Part shown: positions 25,578 through 33,835 of the stretch, piece after piece
Layout of the letters: every line of letters starts with the position of its first letter
Numbering within the stretch: position 1 is the stretch's first letter
Source of the DNA: Glycomyces amatae
GTDB lineage: Bacteria; Actinomycetota; Actinomycetes; Mycobacteriales; Micromonosporaceae
Assembly (NCBI RefSeq): GCF_020991375.1
Contig: NZ_JAJLQZ010000005.1
Coordinates: 248,001-312,000, forward strand
Direction of reading: 5' to 3'
DNA: 64,000 nucleotides
Notes under the pieces: generated by a model
Told to the model about the DNA's origin: nothing
The model's input: the letters and a program-made list of their open reading frames with translations, nothing else
The model's database searches: none
Program-made: the position numbers and the translations under genes

Positions 25578-26603
25578 TCAGTCGCCGTCGAGGTCGGTGC
25601 GCTGGCGCACGACGCGCAGGTCGTCGCCGTCCCAGGCCATCTCGTAGAGCTTCCCGCGCGCGCCGGTGAAGGGCCGGTGCAGCACGAGCATCAGCGTCCC
25701 TTCGAAGGTCGTGAAGAGCATCCCGTGCCCGGAGTCGCCGCGCACCAGCGGTTCGCGCTGCTCCCAGGGGCCTTCGAGGCGGCCCGAGCGCGAGACGGCC
25801 CAGGTCTGGACGTAGTCGCCGTCGACGCCGCCCTCCGTGAGCCGGTTCTTCTCGTAGGTCGACCACAGGCAGACCAGGGCCCCGCCGGGCGCGCGGTGGA
25901 GCTGCGGCCCGTCGGTCACATACGGCGCCAGCTGGTTCGGGACCCCGGCCGGGAGCTCGCGGGTGAGCCAGGGCGCGTCCGAGCCCTTGAACAGCATGAC
26001 CGCTTCCCCTGCAACGGCGTCCAACTCGTCCGTCAGCGGGAACGCCTCGACGGTGCCGTCGATGCGCTGGAGCCACTCGTTGGCGTAGACCATCCACGGC
26101 CGCCCGTCCCCGTCGGCGAACAGCGTCCCGTCGAGCGTCATCAGCTCGGCCGGGAGGGTCGGCTCCCCGGGCTTGAGCATCCGGAACGGGCCGGTGAGCG
26201 CGTCGGCGACGGCGACCACTGTGGAGCGCCGGTGGTTCGCGACCGGGAACGGCGTCCCGTACGCGCCCGGTTTCGGCACCGGCAGCGGTGCCTCGGCGTC
26301 GTGGAGGGTCGTGAACAGGTACCAGCGGCCGTTCCAGCGGTGCACCTCGGGCGCCCAGGCGCCGTGGACCGCCCAGGGCCCGCGCTCCTCCTCGACGAGG
26401 AACACCGGCACCGGCTCGGCCCATGCGCGCAGGTCCGGCGACCGGTAGACCATCGTGCCGACCCCGGCCGGGCCGCCGTCGAGCGCCTGGTTCGACGTGT
26501 ACAGGTGGTACAGGCCGCTCTCGGCGTCGGCGACCACGTACGGGTCGTGCAGCGGCATCCCGGGAAGGCGCAGCGGGAAGGCGGAGGGCGTCGGCTCGCT
26601 CAT
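25578..26603 (-). CDS. Cytoplasmic GH43-family glycosidase
   Basis: 341 residues, no signal peptide. Five-bladed beta-propeller pattern: base Asp20 in MPLHDPYVVAD, Asp158 in TLDGTLFAD and VTDGPQLHR (Asp231) where many GH43 enzymes have the EGP acid. WSTYEKN and GHGMLF come later. The D-for-E at the third position recurs in a GH43 branch close to arabinanases/xylosidases, so it may not mean inactivity. It would trim imported arabino- or xylo-oligosaccharides. Only 13 bp separate it from the upstream regulator gene on the same strand, so co-transcription is likely. Confidence 0.8.
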   Translation of the reverse strand: MSEPTPSAFPLRLPGMPLHDPYVVADAESGLYHLYTSNQALDGGPAGVGTMVYRSPDLRAWAEPVPVFLVEEERGPWAVHGAWAPEVHRWNGRWYLFTTLHDAEAPLPVPKPGAYGTPFPVANHRRSTVVAVADALTGPFRMLKPGEPTLPAELMTLDGTLFADGDGRPWMVYANEWLQRIDGTVEAFPLTDELDAVAGEAVMLFKGSDAPWLTRELPAGVPNQLAPYVTDGPQLHRAPGGALVCLWSTYEKNRLTEGGVDGDYVQTWAVSRSGRLEGPWEQREPLVRGDSGHGMLFTTFEGTLMLVLHRPFTGARGKLYEMAWDGDDLRVVRQRTDLDGD

Positions 26604-26616
26604 GCCGCAAACGCTA

Positions 26617-27414
26617 TCAAAGCCCGGGGTCTGCGGTCCGGTCCGCGGCGAGGGCGTGCAGGGCCGCCTCGGTCGCGGCGTCGACCGGGTAGTACGACTC
26701 GATCGAGACCTCCTCCAGCGTGATGTCCTGCGGCGTGCCGAACGTGGTCACGGTCGAGAACAGCCTGAGCTCCCGCCTCCCGTGGCGGATCACCATCGGC
26801 GTGGTGATCTCGTCCTCGACCGGGACGCCGCCCTCGCCGTCGGCCACGCCGGGCGCGAGGTACGCCTCGTACAGCGCCGCCAGCTCCGGGTCGCGCGTCC
26901 GCTCCAGCTGCCGCGACAGCCGGGCGCGCAGCACCGCCCGCACCTGGTCGAGGTTGGCGATCCGCGAGCGCAGGCCCTGCGGGTGCAGCCCCAGCTCCAG
27001 CATGTTGACCGGCGGCCGCAGCAGCGCCGGGTCGACGCCCTCCAGGAACCGCTCCAGGACGCGGTTGGCCATCACGACGTTCCAGCGCCGGTCGATCACC
27101 ACCGCCGGGTACGGCTCGTGGGCCCGGATCACCGCGGCGACGGCCCGGTGCGCCGCCGCGAGGCCCTGCCCGTCGAGCGGCCGCTCGCGGTACCGGGGCG
27201 CGTGCCCGGCCGCGAGCAGCAGCCGGTTGCGGTCGCGCAGCGGCACGTCGAGGCGCTCGGCCAGGCGCAGCACCATGTCCGCGCTCGGCGTCGACCTGCC
27301 CGTCTCGACCAGGCTGACGTGCCTGGCCGAGACGCCGGCGGCGAGTGCGAGCTCGAGCTGGCTCATCCGCCGCCGCTGCCGCCACTCGCGCAGCAGCCCG
27401 CCCGCCTCCGTCAC
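26617..27414 (-). CDS. XRE-family regulator with MmyB-like domain
   Basis: 265 residues. HTH: LLREWRQRRRMSQLELALAA followed by GVSARHVSLVETGRSTP (about 6-45). The MmyB-like part has YPAVVIDRRWNVVMANRVLE and ITTPMVIRHGRRELRLFSTV. The start is a GTG at 27414 whose bases overlap the TGA of the SnoaL-like gene, a GTGA coupling; the frame is open far upstream but has no other good start. It probably controls its own operon. Confidence 0.85.
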   Translation of the reverse strand: MTEAGGLLREWRQRRRMSQLELALAAGVSARHVSLVETGRSTPSADMVLRLAERLDVPLRDRNRLLLAAGHAPRYRERPLDGQGLAAAHRAVAAVIRAHEPYPAVVIDRRWNVVMANRVLERFLEGVDPALLRPPVNMLELGLHPQGLRSRIANLDQVRAVLRARLSRQLERTRDPELAALYEAYLAPGVADGEGGVPVEDEITTPMVIRHGRRELRLFSTVTTFGTPQDITLEEVSIESYYPVDAATEAALHALAADRTADPGL

Positions 27415-27791
27415 GGCATGAGGCCGCTGGGGACGGCCGAGGCGTCCTCCTCGGGGATCGGCTGGAAGACCTCGACGTGCTCGGCGACGAGATCGCCCTC
27501 GAAGCGCCAGACGTCGGCGACGGCGATCCAGTGCCCCGCCCACGGCAGCCACCGCCGCGACAGCATGACCACGTGGTCGCCGTCCTCCAGCATGAGCCGG
27601 ATCTCGATCTTCATGTCGGCCGAGGGGACCTGCCGTACGGCCTCGATCCACTCGGCCCTGCTGGAGGCCACGACGCCCGGTCCGCGGTCGACGAAGTCGT
27701 CGCGGAAGCAGTGGGCGATGGCCTCGGGGTCGCCGTCCCTGAACAGCGTCTCGATGGCGGTCCTGATGAGGTGTTTCCTGTCGGTCGTCAT
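27411..27791 (-). CDS. SnoaL-like / NTF2-fold protein
   Basis: 126 residues, cone-shaped NTF2-like fold: RTAIETLFRDGDPEAIAHCFRDDFVDRGPG and HWIAVADVWRFEGDLVAEHVEVFQPIPEE. The ending AEHxxVFQP is typical of SnoaL-like proteins annotated as nuclear transport factor 2 family. Some members are cyclases or isomerases, and many have unknown function. It overlaps the next gene by 4 bp (GTGA), so it is first in an operon with the XRE regulator and perhaps GH43. Confidence 0.83.
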   Translation of the reverse strand: MTTDRKHLIRTAIETLFRDGDPEAIAHCFRDDFVDRGPGVVASSRAEWIEAVRQVPSADMKIEIRLMLEDGDHVVMLSRRWLPWAGHWIAVADVWRFEGDLVAEHVEVFQPIPEEDASAVPSGLMP

Positions 27792-27911
27792 GCGCTTCAG
27801 TGTCGCAGCCGGTCCCGCCGGCGTCGATGAAATCGCATTTCATGAGGCCCGTGCCGCCGCCTCCGGCCGCAGGTCAGGGCCCCGGAATCGGTGCTGTGAC
27901 GCCGGTCTCCG

Positions 27912-28595
27912 CTAATGGGCGATCTGGGCGACGACCTCTTCGAGGCTCCCGCCGCGGTAGTCGAAGTCGTCGTCCTCCCGCGGTGGGTCCCCTACGGGCC
28001 GTTCGACATAGGCCGTGCGGAACCCGGCCGCCCGCGCTCCCCGGAGGTCCCACGCGTGGGCGGCGACCATGAGGATGCGCTCGGGGCCGACCCCGGCGAG
28101 GTCGAACGCGAGCCGGTAGACCTCGGGCGCGGGCTTGTAGCTGCGCGCCTCCTCGGCCGAGAGCAGGAAGTGCCAGCGCAGGCCCGCGTAGGCGCTCAAG
28201 CGGATCAGCGTCTCCCGGCTCGCGTTGGACAGGCCCACCACGGGGAAGCGCTGCGACAGCGTCGCGAGCGAGTCGACGGTGTCCAGCCAGGGGGCGAGCC
28301 GCCGCTGGGCGGTCGCCAGCCGCTCGACCGCGGCGGGGTCGGCGACGCCGGCCTCGGCGGCCACGAGCTCGGCCGCCTCGCGGTTCACGGCGTCGCCGTC
28401 GACGTACGGGCGCAGGCCCTCGACGATCTTCCGCTGCTCCTGCTCGACGTGGCCGAACCACAGTTCGACGAGCCGGTCGGGGTCCTGCGCGTCGGGGGCC
28501 GCCTCGCCGATGGCGGCGCGGACGCCTCCGGGCTCGTCGACGAGGGTCCCGAGGATGTCGAACACGACGAGGTCGATGTCGGTGTGCGCGGGCAT
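27912..28595 (-). CDS. HAD-superfamily hydrolase, haloacid dehalogenase type II-like
   Basis: 227 residues. Motif I VVFDILGTLVD (nucleophile Asp13), motif II VVGLSNAS, motif III Lys in ARSYKPAPEVYRLA, and a C-terminal MVAAHAWDLRGARAAGFRTAYV. This set, notably HAWDLRGARAAG, is characteristic of L-2-haloacid dehalogenases. It would hydrolyse 2-halo acids or a small phosphate ester. Stand-alone gene, with about 115 bp before the TetR gene. Confidence 0.85.
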   Translation of the reverse strand: MPAHTDIDLVVFDILGTLVDEPGGVRAAIGEAAPDAQDPDRLVELWFGHVEQEQRKIVEGLRPYVDGDAVNREAAELVAAEAGVADPAAVERLATAQRRLAPWLDTVDSLATLSQRFPVVGLSNASRETLIRLSAYAGLRWHFLLSAEEARSYKPAPEVYRLAFDLAGVGPERILMVAAHAWDLRGARAAGFRTAYVERPVGDPPREDDDFDYRGGSLEEVVAQIAH

Positions 28596-28709
28596 GGTCG
28601 CTCCGCCTTCCCTGCTGGTCGGTGGTTCCGCTGGCGAGGGGTGCCTGCGGGGCAGTCTACCGGCGCCCGGGCCGGACGGGCCGCACCGAGCGGATCGGCC
28701 CGGCGGGTC

Positions 28710-29333
28710 CTAGATCCCGTTGAGCGGCAACCGGACCGGCGGCGGCAGCGGCGCCGGGACCGGGTCGGCCCGGAACGACTGGAGCATCAGCGCCGCGAAC
28801 CGGCGCGACGCCGCCGCCCGCATGGCGGGCGTCTCGGCCCGGATGCCCTCGTTCGCCATCAGCGCCAGGCTGAGGTCCTCCAGCACGAAGTCGCTCCGCA
28901 GCCGGCCCGCCGCCTTCGCGCGCCGCGTCAACTCCAGCGCCATGCGCAGCAACCGGTCCCGCTCCGCCGCGAACTCGGCGGCCTCGGGGAGCCGCGACGT
29001 GAACGCGCGGGCGAAGCCCCGGTCGAGGGCGTGCATCCGCATCACCTTCTCGATCATGACGCTGAACCCCTCCCACGGGTCCTCCGCCGCCAGCGCCTCC
29101 TCCGCGAGCGCCGCGCACGTCGCCATCTGCTCGGCGAACGCCTCGCTCAGCAGCGCCTCCTTGGTCCCGAAGCGCCGGTACACCGTGGCGGCCCCGACCT
29201 GGGCGCGCCGGGCGATCTCCCGGATCGGCACGTCGACGCCCTCGGCCGCGAACGCCGCGCGGGCGACCGCGAGGATGCGCTCGCGGTTGTCGCGGGCGTC
29301 CGACCGGAGCCCTGCTCTCACTTCTGCCGTCAC
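28710..29333 (-). CDS. TetR-family regulator
   Basis: About 207 residues. HTH: ILAVARAAFAAEGVDVPIREIARRAQVGAATVYRRFGTKEALL (in part, about 22-62). The C-terminal domain is of the actinomycete TetR_C type with RAFTSRLPEAAEF. Three GTG codons (29342, 29333, 29321) could start it and none has a clear Shine-Dalgarno. 29333 is a compromise. It faces a quinone-oxidoreductase gene across less than 50 bp, so it almost certainly regulates that gene. Confidence 0.83.
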   Translation of the reverse strand: MTAEVRAGLRSDARDNRERILAVARAAFAAEGVDVPIREIARRAQVGAATVYRRFGTKEALLSEAFAEQMATCAALAEEALAAEDPWEGFSVMIEKVMRMHALDRGFARAFTSRLPEAAEFAAERDRLLRMALELTRRAKAAGRLRSDFVLEDLSLALMANEGIRAETPAMRAAASRRFAALMLQSFRADPVPAPLPPPVRLPLNGI

Positions 29334-29381
29334 GACTCTCACTTTAGCCAAACGGACGGGGTGCTCCGCTACGGTCGGCGC

Positions 29382-30332
29382 ATGAGAGCAGTGCAGTTCA
29401 ACGAGTACGGTCCTCCCGGCGTGGTGCACGTCGCCGACATCGAGGAGCCCCACGCCGGACCGGGCCGGGTCCGCATCGCCGTCCGGGCCTCCGGGCTCTC
29501 GGCGGGGGAGGCGCTCATCCGGTCGGGGGCGTACCGCGACGCCGTGCACATGACGTTCCCGTACCGGACCGGTGTCGAGGCCGCGGGCGAGGTGGACGAG
29601 GTCGGCGAGGGCGTCACCGGCGTCGCGGTCGGCGACGCCGTCTTCGGCCTCACCTCCATGGAGGAGCGCACCGCGAACGCCGACTTCGCGGTCCTCGCCG
29701 CCTGGGCCCCCAAACCGGCCGCATGGAGCTGGGAGGAGGCCGGCGGCGCCGCGGGCGCCGTCGAGACCGCCACCCGCGTCCTCGACCGGCTCGGGGTCGG
29801 CGCCGGTCAGACCGTCCTGGTGCAGGGCGCGGCCGGGGGCACCGGCTCGGTCGCCGTCCAGTTCGCCCTCGCCCGCGGCGCCGCCGTGATCGGGACGGCC
29901 GGCGAGCGCAACCACGACTTCCTGCGCGCCCTCGGCGCGACCCCCACGACGTACGGGCCGGGCCTGGTCGAACGGGTCCGCGCACTCGCCCCGAACGGCG
30001 TGGACGCGGTGTTCGACTGCGCCCGAGGGGCGCTGCCCGACCTGATCGCCATCGCCGGGGACCCCTCGCGGGTGGTGACGATCGCCGACTTCGAGGCGCC
30101 CGCCCACGGCGTGCACCTGTCCCACAGCGCGCCGACCGACGACGAGGGCAGGCCGCTCCTGCCCGGGGCCGACCCGATGGCGCTGCACGGCCTGGGGATC
30201 GCCGTGGCGCTCGCCGACGAGGGCCGGCTGCGCATCCCGGTCGCGGAGGCCTTCCCGGTCACCGAGGTCGCCGCCGCGCACGAACTGAGCGACACGCGCC
30301 ACGCGCGCGGCAAGATCGTGCTGACCCACTGA
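29382..30332 (+). CDS. Zinc-independent MDR reductase (quinone oxidoreductase-like)
   Basis: 316 residues. GroES-like domain MRAVQFNEYGPPGVVHVAD, PYRTGVEAAGEVDEVGEGV, Rossmann loop VQGAAGGTGSVAVQ, and terminal HARGKIVLTH. No zinc cysteines. Likely NADPH-dependent reduction of quinones or enones. The divergent TetR gene is the likely repressor. A strong hairpin starts 8 bp after the stop. Confidence 0.87.
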   Translation: MRAVQFNEYGPPGVVHVADIEEPHAGPGRVRIAVRASGLSAGEALIRSGAYRDAVHMTFPYRTGVEAAGEVDEVGEGVTGVAVGDAVFGLTSMEERTANADFAVLAAWAPKPAAWSWEEAGGAAGAVETATRVLDRLGVGAGQTVLVQGAAGGTGSVAVQFALARGAAVIGTAGERNHDFLRALGATPTTYGPGLVERVRALAPNGVDAVFDCARGALPDLIAIAGDPSRVVTIADFEAPAHGVHLSHSAPTDDEGRPLLPGADPMALHGLGIAVALADEGRLRIPVAEAFPVTEVAAAHELSDTRHARGKIVLTH

Positions 30333-30339
30333 CGGCGGA

Positions 30340-30375
30340 CCGGCCGCGACGCGCTCGGGGACGCGTCGCGGCCGG
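30340..30375 (+). terminator. Hairpin after MDR reductase
   Basis: CCGGCCGCGACGCG (30340-30353) pairs with CGCGTCGCGGCCGG (30362-30375), with an 8-nt loop. Confidence 0.65.
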
Positions 30376-30422
30376 GACCTCGGGGACGCCCGGCCCCTCG
30401 GCGGCCGGCCGCTCGAGGCGGA

Positions 30423-30902
30423 TCAGCAGCCGCAGATGACGATGCCGGGTTCGAAGGCCGCGTTGCGGTCCCGCGGCTCCTCGCCGTGGCCCCAGCCGTC
30501 GGTGTGCGCCTTCTCGTGCGCGCCGACGCGGTCCCAGTCCGACTGGCCGGCGCCGTACCGCTCCATCTCGCACTTGTCGTACACGATGTACCAGTCGCCC
30601 ACCGACCACCAGGTCGCGTAGGCCAGGACGTTGTCGTGGCAGTCGCCGCCGTAGAAGGTGGGCACGTTGCCGTCGACGTCGGGCGGGTAGGTGTGCCCCT
30701 TGTCGCCGTGGTCGAGGGCGGTGAAGTCCTCCTCCGCGGCGGCCTCCACCTGTTCGGGTGTCGGGTCGGTGATGACGCTCAGCGTCAGGATGTTCCCGTC
30801 GTGGGTGTGCGCGTCGGCCGCGTCGTGCGCCGGGGCGTCCGTGGCCGGGGCCAGGAGCACGGCCACCACGCCGGCACCGGCGAGCAGGGTTTTCAGGAGC
30901 AT
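30423..30902 (-). CDS. Small secreted protein with HExxHxxGxxH zinc motif (metzincin-like)
   Basis: 159 residues. A signal peptide (about 1-25, LLAPATDAPAHA-like) and a His/Asp-rich segment precede a compact domain with Cys88, Cys111, Cys157 and Cys159. Residues 129-139 read HEKAHTDGWGH, an exact HExxHxxGxxH metzincin zinc signature with catalytic Glu130. No Met-turn can be seen, and the domain is only about 110 residues, below known metzincins; snapalysins are near 130. So it may be a very small protease or a metal-binding relative. AAAGGA precedes the ATG at 30902. Its promoter region is unusually AT-rich and has two perfect palindromes. Confidence 0.6.
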   Translation of the reverse strand: MLLKTLLAGAGVVAVLLAPATDAPAHDAADAHTHDGNILTLSVITDPTPEQVEAAAEEDFTALDHGDKGHTYPPDVDGNVPTFYGGDCHDNVLAYATWWSVGDWYIVYDKCEMERYGAGQSDWDRVGAHEKAHTDGWGHGEEPRDRNAAFEPGIVICGC

Positions 30903-30935
30903 ACGCAATCCTTTGGGGGAGTAGGGAAGAAATAT

Positions 30936-30947
30936 GCTGATATCAGC
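30936..30947. promoter_or_regulatory. 12-bp perfect palindrome upstream of the small secreted protein
   Basis: GCTGATATCAGC lies 34 bp before the start codon within an AT-rich tract that continues to about 31000. It is a candidate operator. Confidence 0.45.
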
Positions 30948-31010
30948 CGATCTTTCTTTAAGGTTTGCATATAGATAAAAATATGTCAATGAATTCATGT
31001 CATTTCGCTC

Positions 31011-31036
31011 CGCATCGCCCCGATCGGGGCGATGCG
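31011..31036. promoter_or_regulatory. 26-bp perfect palindrome between divergent genes
   Basis: 13-bp arms, CGCATCGCCCCGA and its exact complement, meet without a loop. It lies midway between the divergent starts at 30902 and 31189, so it is more likely a protein-binding site or insulating structure than a terminator. Confidence 0.45.
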
Positions 31037-31188
31037 GCCCTCGCTCCGGCGCCCCTGCCGCCGCTGTGATCACGGGCCCGTCACGAAGCCACCCTGCGGC
31101 GGCGGGACGAATCCGGGACGGCTCGTACGAAACTTCCGGTGTCTGCGGTGAACCGACCGTGGAGACCCGACACCCGGGAGCGCCCGCC

Positions 31189-31629
31189 ATGAGCGACAGG
31201 ATCGAGTACGACCCACAGGCCATCCGCGAGGTCGGTGAGGAGGTCTGCCCCGACATCGCCAACTTCTACGACGACATCGCCTCGAAGACCGCCGCCGCCG
31301 GACAGGTCAGGGACTCCGCCTTCGGCGCGCACGCCTTGGGCGACAAGTGGAACGAGATGTTCACCCTCTTCTACGGCATCGTGTTCGAGACCGGCTCCAA
31401 CGTCCGCGCCATGGGCCCCACGCTCATCCGGATCGCCGAGGACCAGGAGATCCTGGAAGGCGAACTGGTGAACGCCTTCGGGCAGATCGAATCCGAGATC
31501 GACGCGAACGGCCACGCCCCGTCGACCTCCGTGAACTATGGTGCGGCGCCTGAGCTCCCGCCCGCCCCCGCCCTCCTGGACGACAACCCCTACGAAGCCG
31601 AACTCGGCGGCCCGGCCGCCGCGTTCTGA
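31189..31629 (+). CDS. Possible type VII secretion substrate (EspC/WXG100-like helical hairpin)
   Basis: 146 residues. The first ~105 are predicted helical and start MSDRIEYDPQAIREVGEEVC. A central GDKWNEMFTLFYGIVFETG stands where ESX proteins have their turn, and a second helix follows (LIRIAEDQEILEGELVNAFGQIES). The C-terminal ~40 residues are Pro/Ala-rich and disordered. This layout fits the EspC-like or long WXG100-type proteins of actinomycetes, but there is no clear WXG or YxxxD motif. The gene is followed 35 bp later by a large partner, a common ESX-substrate arrangement. No ESX core gene is in the window. Confidence 0.5.
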   Translation: MSDRIEYDPQAIREVGEEVCPDIANFYDDIASKTAAAGQVRDSAFGAHALGDKWNEMFTLFYGIVFETGSNVRAMGPTLIRIAEDQEILEGELVNAFGQIESEIDANGHAPSTSVNYGAAPELPPAPALLDDNPYEAELGGPAAAF

Positions 31630-31664
31630 CCCGCACGGACCCGACCCTGAGAGGAGCCGCCCGC

Positions 31665-32732
31665 ATGACCGCCTACCAGCCGATCGACTTCGCGCAGCTG
31701 AAGGAGGACTACGGCGACATCCCCGAGATGATCCGCGACCTCCGTGACCCGTTCATCGAGATGTTCCAGCGAGAGAAGGCCCTCGCCATGTGGCCGGACT
31801 ACGCGTTCGTCATCAGGCTCACCAAGGACCAGGTCTTCGCCCAGAAGAACTCCGGACCGGGTTCGGAGTACCCCGGTCCGCGCTCCCGGCGCCACCGCGA
31901 ATACCCGAGCCGGCCCTCCGGCATCCTGCCGTTCTACGTCCCCGAAGACGCGAGCGCCGCCGACGAGCAGGCGATCGACGACGCGGCCCGCACCGACGCG
32001 GGGACCGCCGTCACAGCCGTTGATCTCGCCTTCAACGCAGTGCTCCAGGACGGCTCGCTGACCGCCGCCGACATGCTGCTCCAAGGGCTCAGCGACGTCG
32101 ACCAGGTGGTCGAGCACCTCATCCGGGCCCATGACCGGAACGGGTTCACCCGCGTCGAAGAGTTGTTCGCGGCATGGGAGGGCGCCGACGCCGACGCGGG
32201 CGCCGAGCAGTTCGGCGACCTGCTCCGGCCCGCCGCCGGGTTCCACCGCATGATCGCGGCGCAGCTGATCCAGGGCGCCCTCGCCGAATGTGCGGTGAAA
32301 CTGGCGGTCCACGTCAACATCGGCATGATGCTCAAGCAGGTCCGCGATAACATCGACGCGCTCAGGACCTCGACGGACCCGGGCCTGAAGATCATCGTCC
32401 GGACCGCCTTCAACACGATCAAGCACTCCGGCCCCATCGTGAGCCTGGCCGACGGCGTCGGCGAACTGGCGGGCAGTTCGAGCGAGGCGCCGGTGAGCGA
32501 CTGGCTCGCGGCGTTCTTCGGCAACTTCGACATCGAGCACGAGATGGCGCTCCAGCCGCAGAACGGGTCGGTGCTGCTCCAGCAGCTGCTCAACGCGGCC
32601 GAGCAGTGCAAGAGGATCCTGGCGGGGAAGCGGGACGAGGCCCTGCCCAACCTGAGCAGCGACCACGGCTCATGGGCGGCCCTGGTCGACAATGAGCCGC
32701 GGATCCTGATCCCTGGAGAACCCAACAAGTGA
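31665..32732 (+). CDS. Hypothetical helical protein, partner of the ESX-like gene
   Basis: 355 residues, no signal peptide or clear TM segments. A basic insert (GPRSRRHREYPSRPSG at about 70-85) splits a short N-terminal part from a long helical part, which includes FHRMIAAQLIQGALAECAVKLAVHVNIGMM and VLLQQLLNAAEQCKRILAG. The family is not recognised. Same-strand position 35 bp behind the EspC-like gene and a GAGAGGAG ribosome site suggest one operon and a joint role, perhaps a secreted effector or its chaperone. Confidence 0.55.
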   Translation: MTAYQPIDFAQLKEDYGDIPEMIRDLRDPFIEMFQREKALAMWPDYAFVIRLTKDQVFAQKNSGPGSEYPGPRSRRHREYPSRPSGILPFYVPEDASAADEQAIDDAARTDAGTAVTAVDLAFNAVLQDGSLTAADMLLQGLSDVDQVVEHLIRAHDRNGFTRVEELFAAWEGADADAGAEQFGDLLRPAAGFHRMIAAQLIQGALAECAVKLAVHVNIGMMLKQVRDNIDALRTSTDPGLKIIVRTAFNTIKHSGPIVSLADGVGELAGSSSEAPVSDWLAAFFGNFDIEHEMALQPQNGSVLLQQLLNAAEQCKRILAGKRDEALPNLSSDHGSWAALVDNEPRILIPGEPNK

Positions 32733-32911
32733 CGGCGCCCGCGTCCGAGCGGCGGGGAGCGCCGCGCCGCCCGCGACGGGAACCCTGCGGGGCCGCGACC
32801 TCGGTGCGGCTGTCGCGCTTCGGGTCCGGGAGGGGTCCCGGCAGAATACGGTATTTTCGGGTCAGGACGGCCAATCGGCCCAACCCTCACATCCACCCCG
32901 AAAGGATCACA

Positions 32912-33751
32912 GTGGACAAGCAGAGGAAGCACCTGATCCGCCTCGGCGCCGGCCTCGCGGCCGGCGTCGGCGCCGCCGCCCTCACCTGGGCCGGCACCGC
33001 GGCCAACGCGGAGGAGCCGAGCCCCGGCGGCGACTTCGAGACCAAGATCATCGGCGGCCAGCCCGCCGAGGAGGGACAGTACCCCTGGCTCGTCGGCGTC
33101 GGCTCCTCCGGCGAGGGCACCCCCTGGGAGCGGCAGTTCTGCGGCGGCTCGGTCATCACCGAGACCGTCGTGCTCACCGCCGCGCACTGCGTCGAGGACA
33201 CGACCGACCCCGATGAGCTGGTGGTCTTCTCCGGCTCGGTCGACCTCGAGTCCGACGACCTCGTCGAGACCGACGTGGTGGACCTGCACCTCGCCCACGA
33301 CTTCAACGAGCCGGTCGCGTTCGCCAACGACTGGGCGCTGCTGCTCCTGGACGAGCCGGTCGACGCCGAGCCGATCGAGGTCGGCACCGAGCCGACCGAG
33401 TTCGACGCCCTCGAGGTCGCGGGCTGGGGCAACACCGGCGCGGGCTTCCCGACCGTGGCCGAGTGGGTGGAGGTGCCGTTCGTCGACGACGAGGCCTGCG
33501 CCGACGCCTACCCCGGTGAGATCGACGCGGCCACCATGCTGTGCGCGGGCGACCTCGCCGACGGCGGCGTGGACTCCTGCCAGGGCGACTCGGGCGGCCC
33601 GATCATGGCGCCCGGCGAGGACGGCGAGCTGATCCTCGCGGGCATCGTCAGCTGGGGCTACGGCTGCGCCGAACCCGGCAGCCCGGGCGTGTACGCCGAG
33701 GTCGCCGACTTCAACGACGCGATCGGCGACGTCCTCGAGGACTGGGACTAG
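32912..33751 (+). CDS. Secreted trypsin-like serine protease (S1)
   Basis: 279 residues. Signal peptide about 1-33, short propeptide, and a maturation site before IIGG (46-49). The triad is His92 in LTAAHC, Asp140 in AFANDWALLLL and Ser227 in CQGDSGGP. Asp221, six residues before the serine, predicts trypsin specificity for Lys/Arg. Cysteines are paired as in trypsin. Start is a GTG at 32912 with AAAGGA upstream; the longer open frame lacks signal features. It would act as an extracellular protease in nutrition or protein processing. Confidence 0.9.
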   Translation: MDKQRKHLIRLGAGLAAGVGAAALTWAGTAANAEEPSPGGDFETKIIGGQPAEEGQYPWLVGVGSSGEGTPWERQFCGGSVITETVVLTAAHCVEDTTDPDELVVFSGSVDLESDDLVETDVVDLHLAHDFNEPVAFANDWALLLLDEPVDAEPIEVGTEPTEFDALEVAGWGNTGAGFPTVAEWVEVPFVDDEACADAYPGEIDAATMLCAGDLADGGVDSCQGDSGGPIMAPGEDGELILAGIVSWGYGCAEPGSPGVYAEVADFNDAIGDVLEDWD

Positions 33752-33759
33752 ACCGCTCG

Positions 33760-33791
33760 GAAGGCCGGGAGGGCCCGCCCTCCCGGCCTTC
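33760..33791 (+). terminator. Hairpin after trypsin-like gene
   Basis: 15-bp perfect stem, GAAGGCCGGGAGGGC at 33760-33774 with its complement at 33777-33791, and a 2-nt loop; 8 bp after the stop codon. Confidence 0.7.
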
Positions 33792-33835
33792 GCCGTTTCC
33801 GTTGCGCCCGTTGCGCGACGCCTCCGGAACGGCCT

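Noticed and set aside
28710-30329. A single 539-codon minus-strand frame including the TetR gene
   Set aside because: The first ~330 codons are antisense to the reductase gene and have no domain; TetR homology begins only after about 29333.
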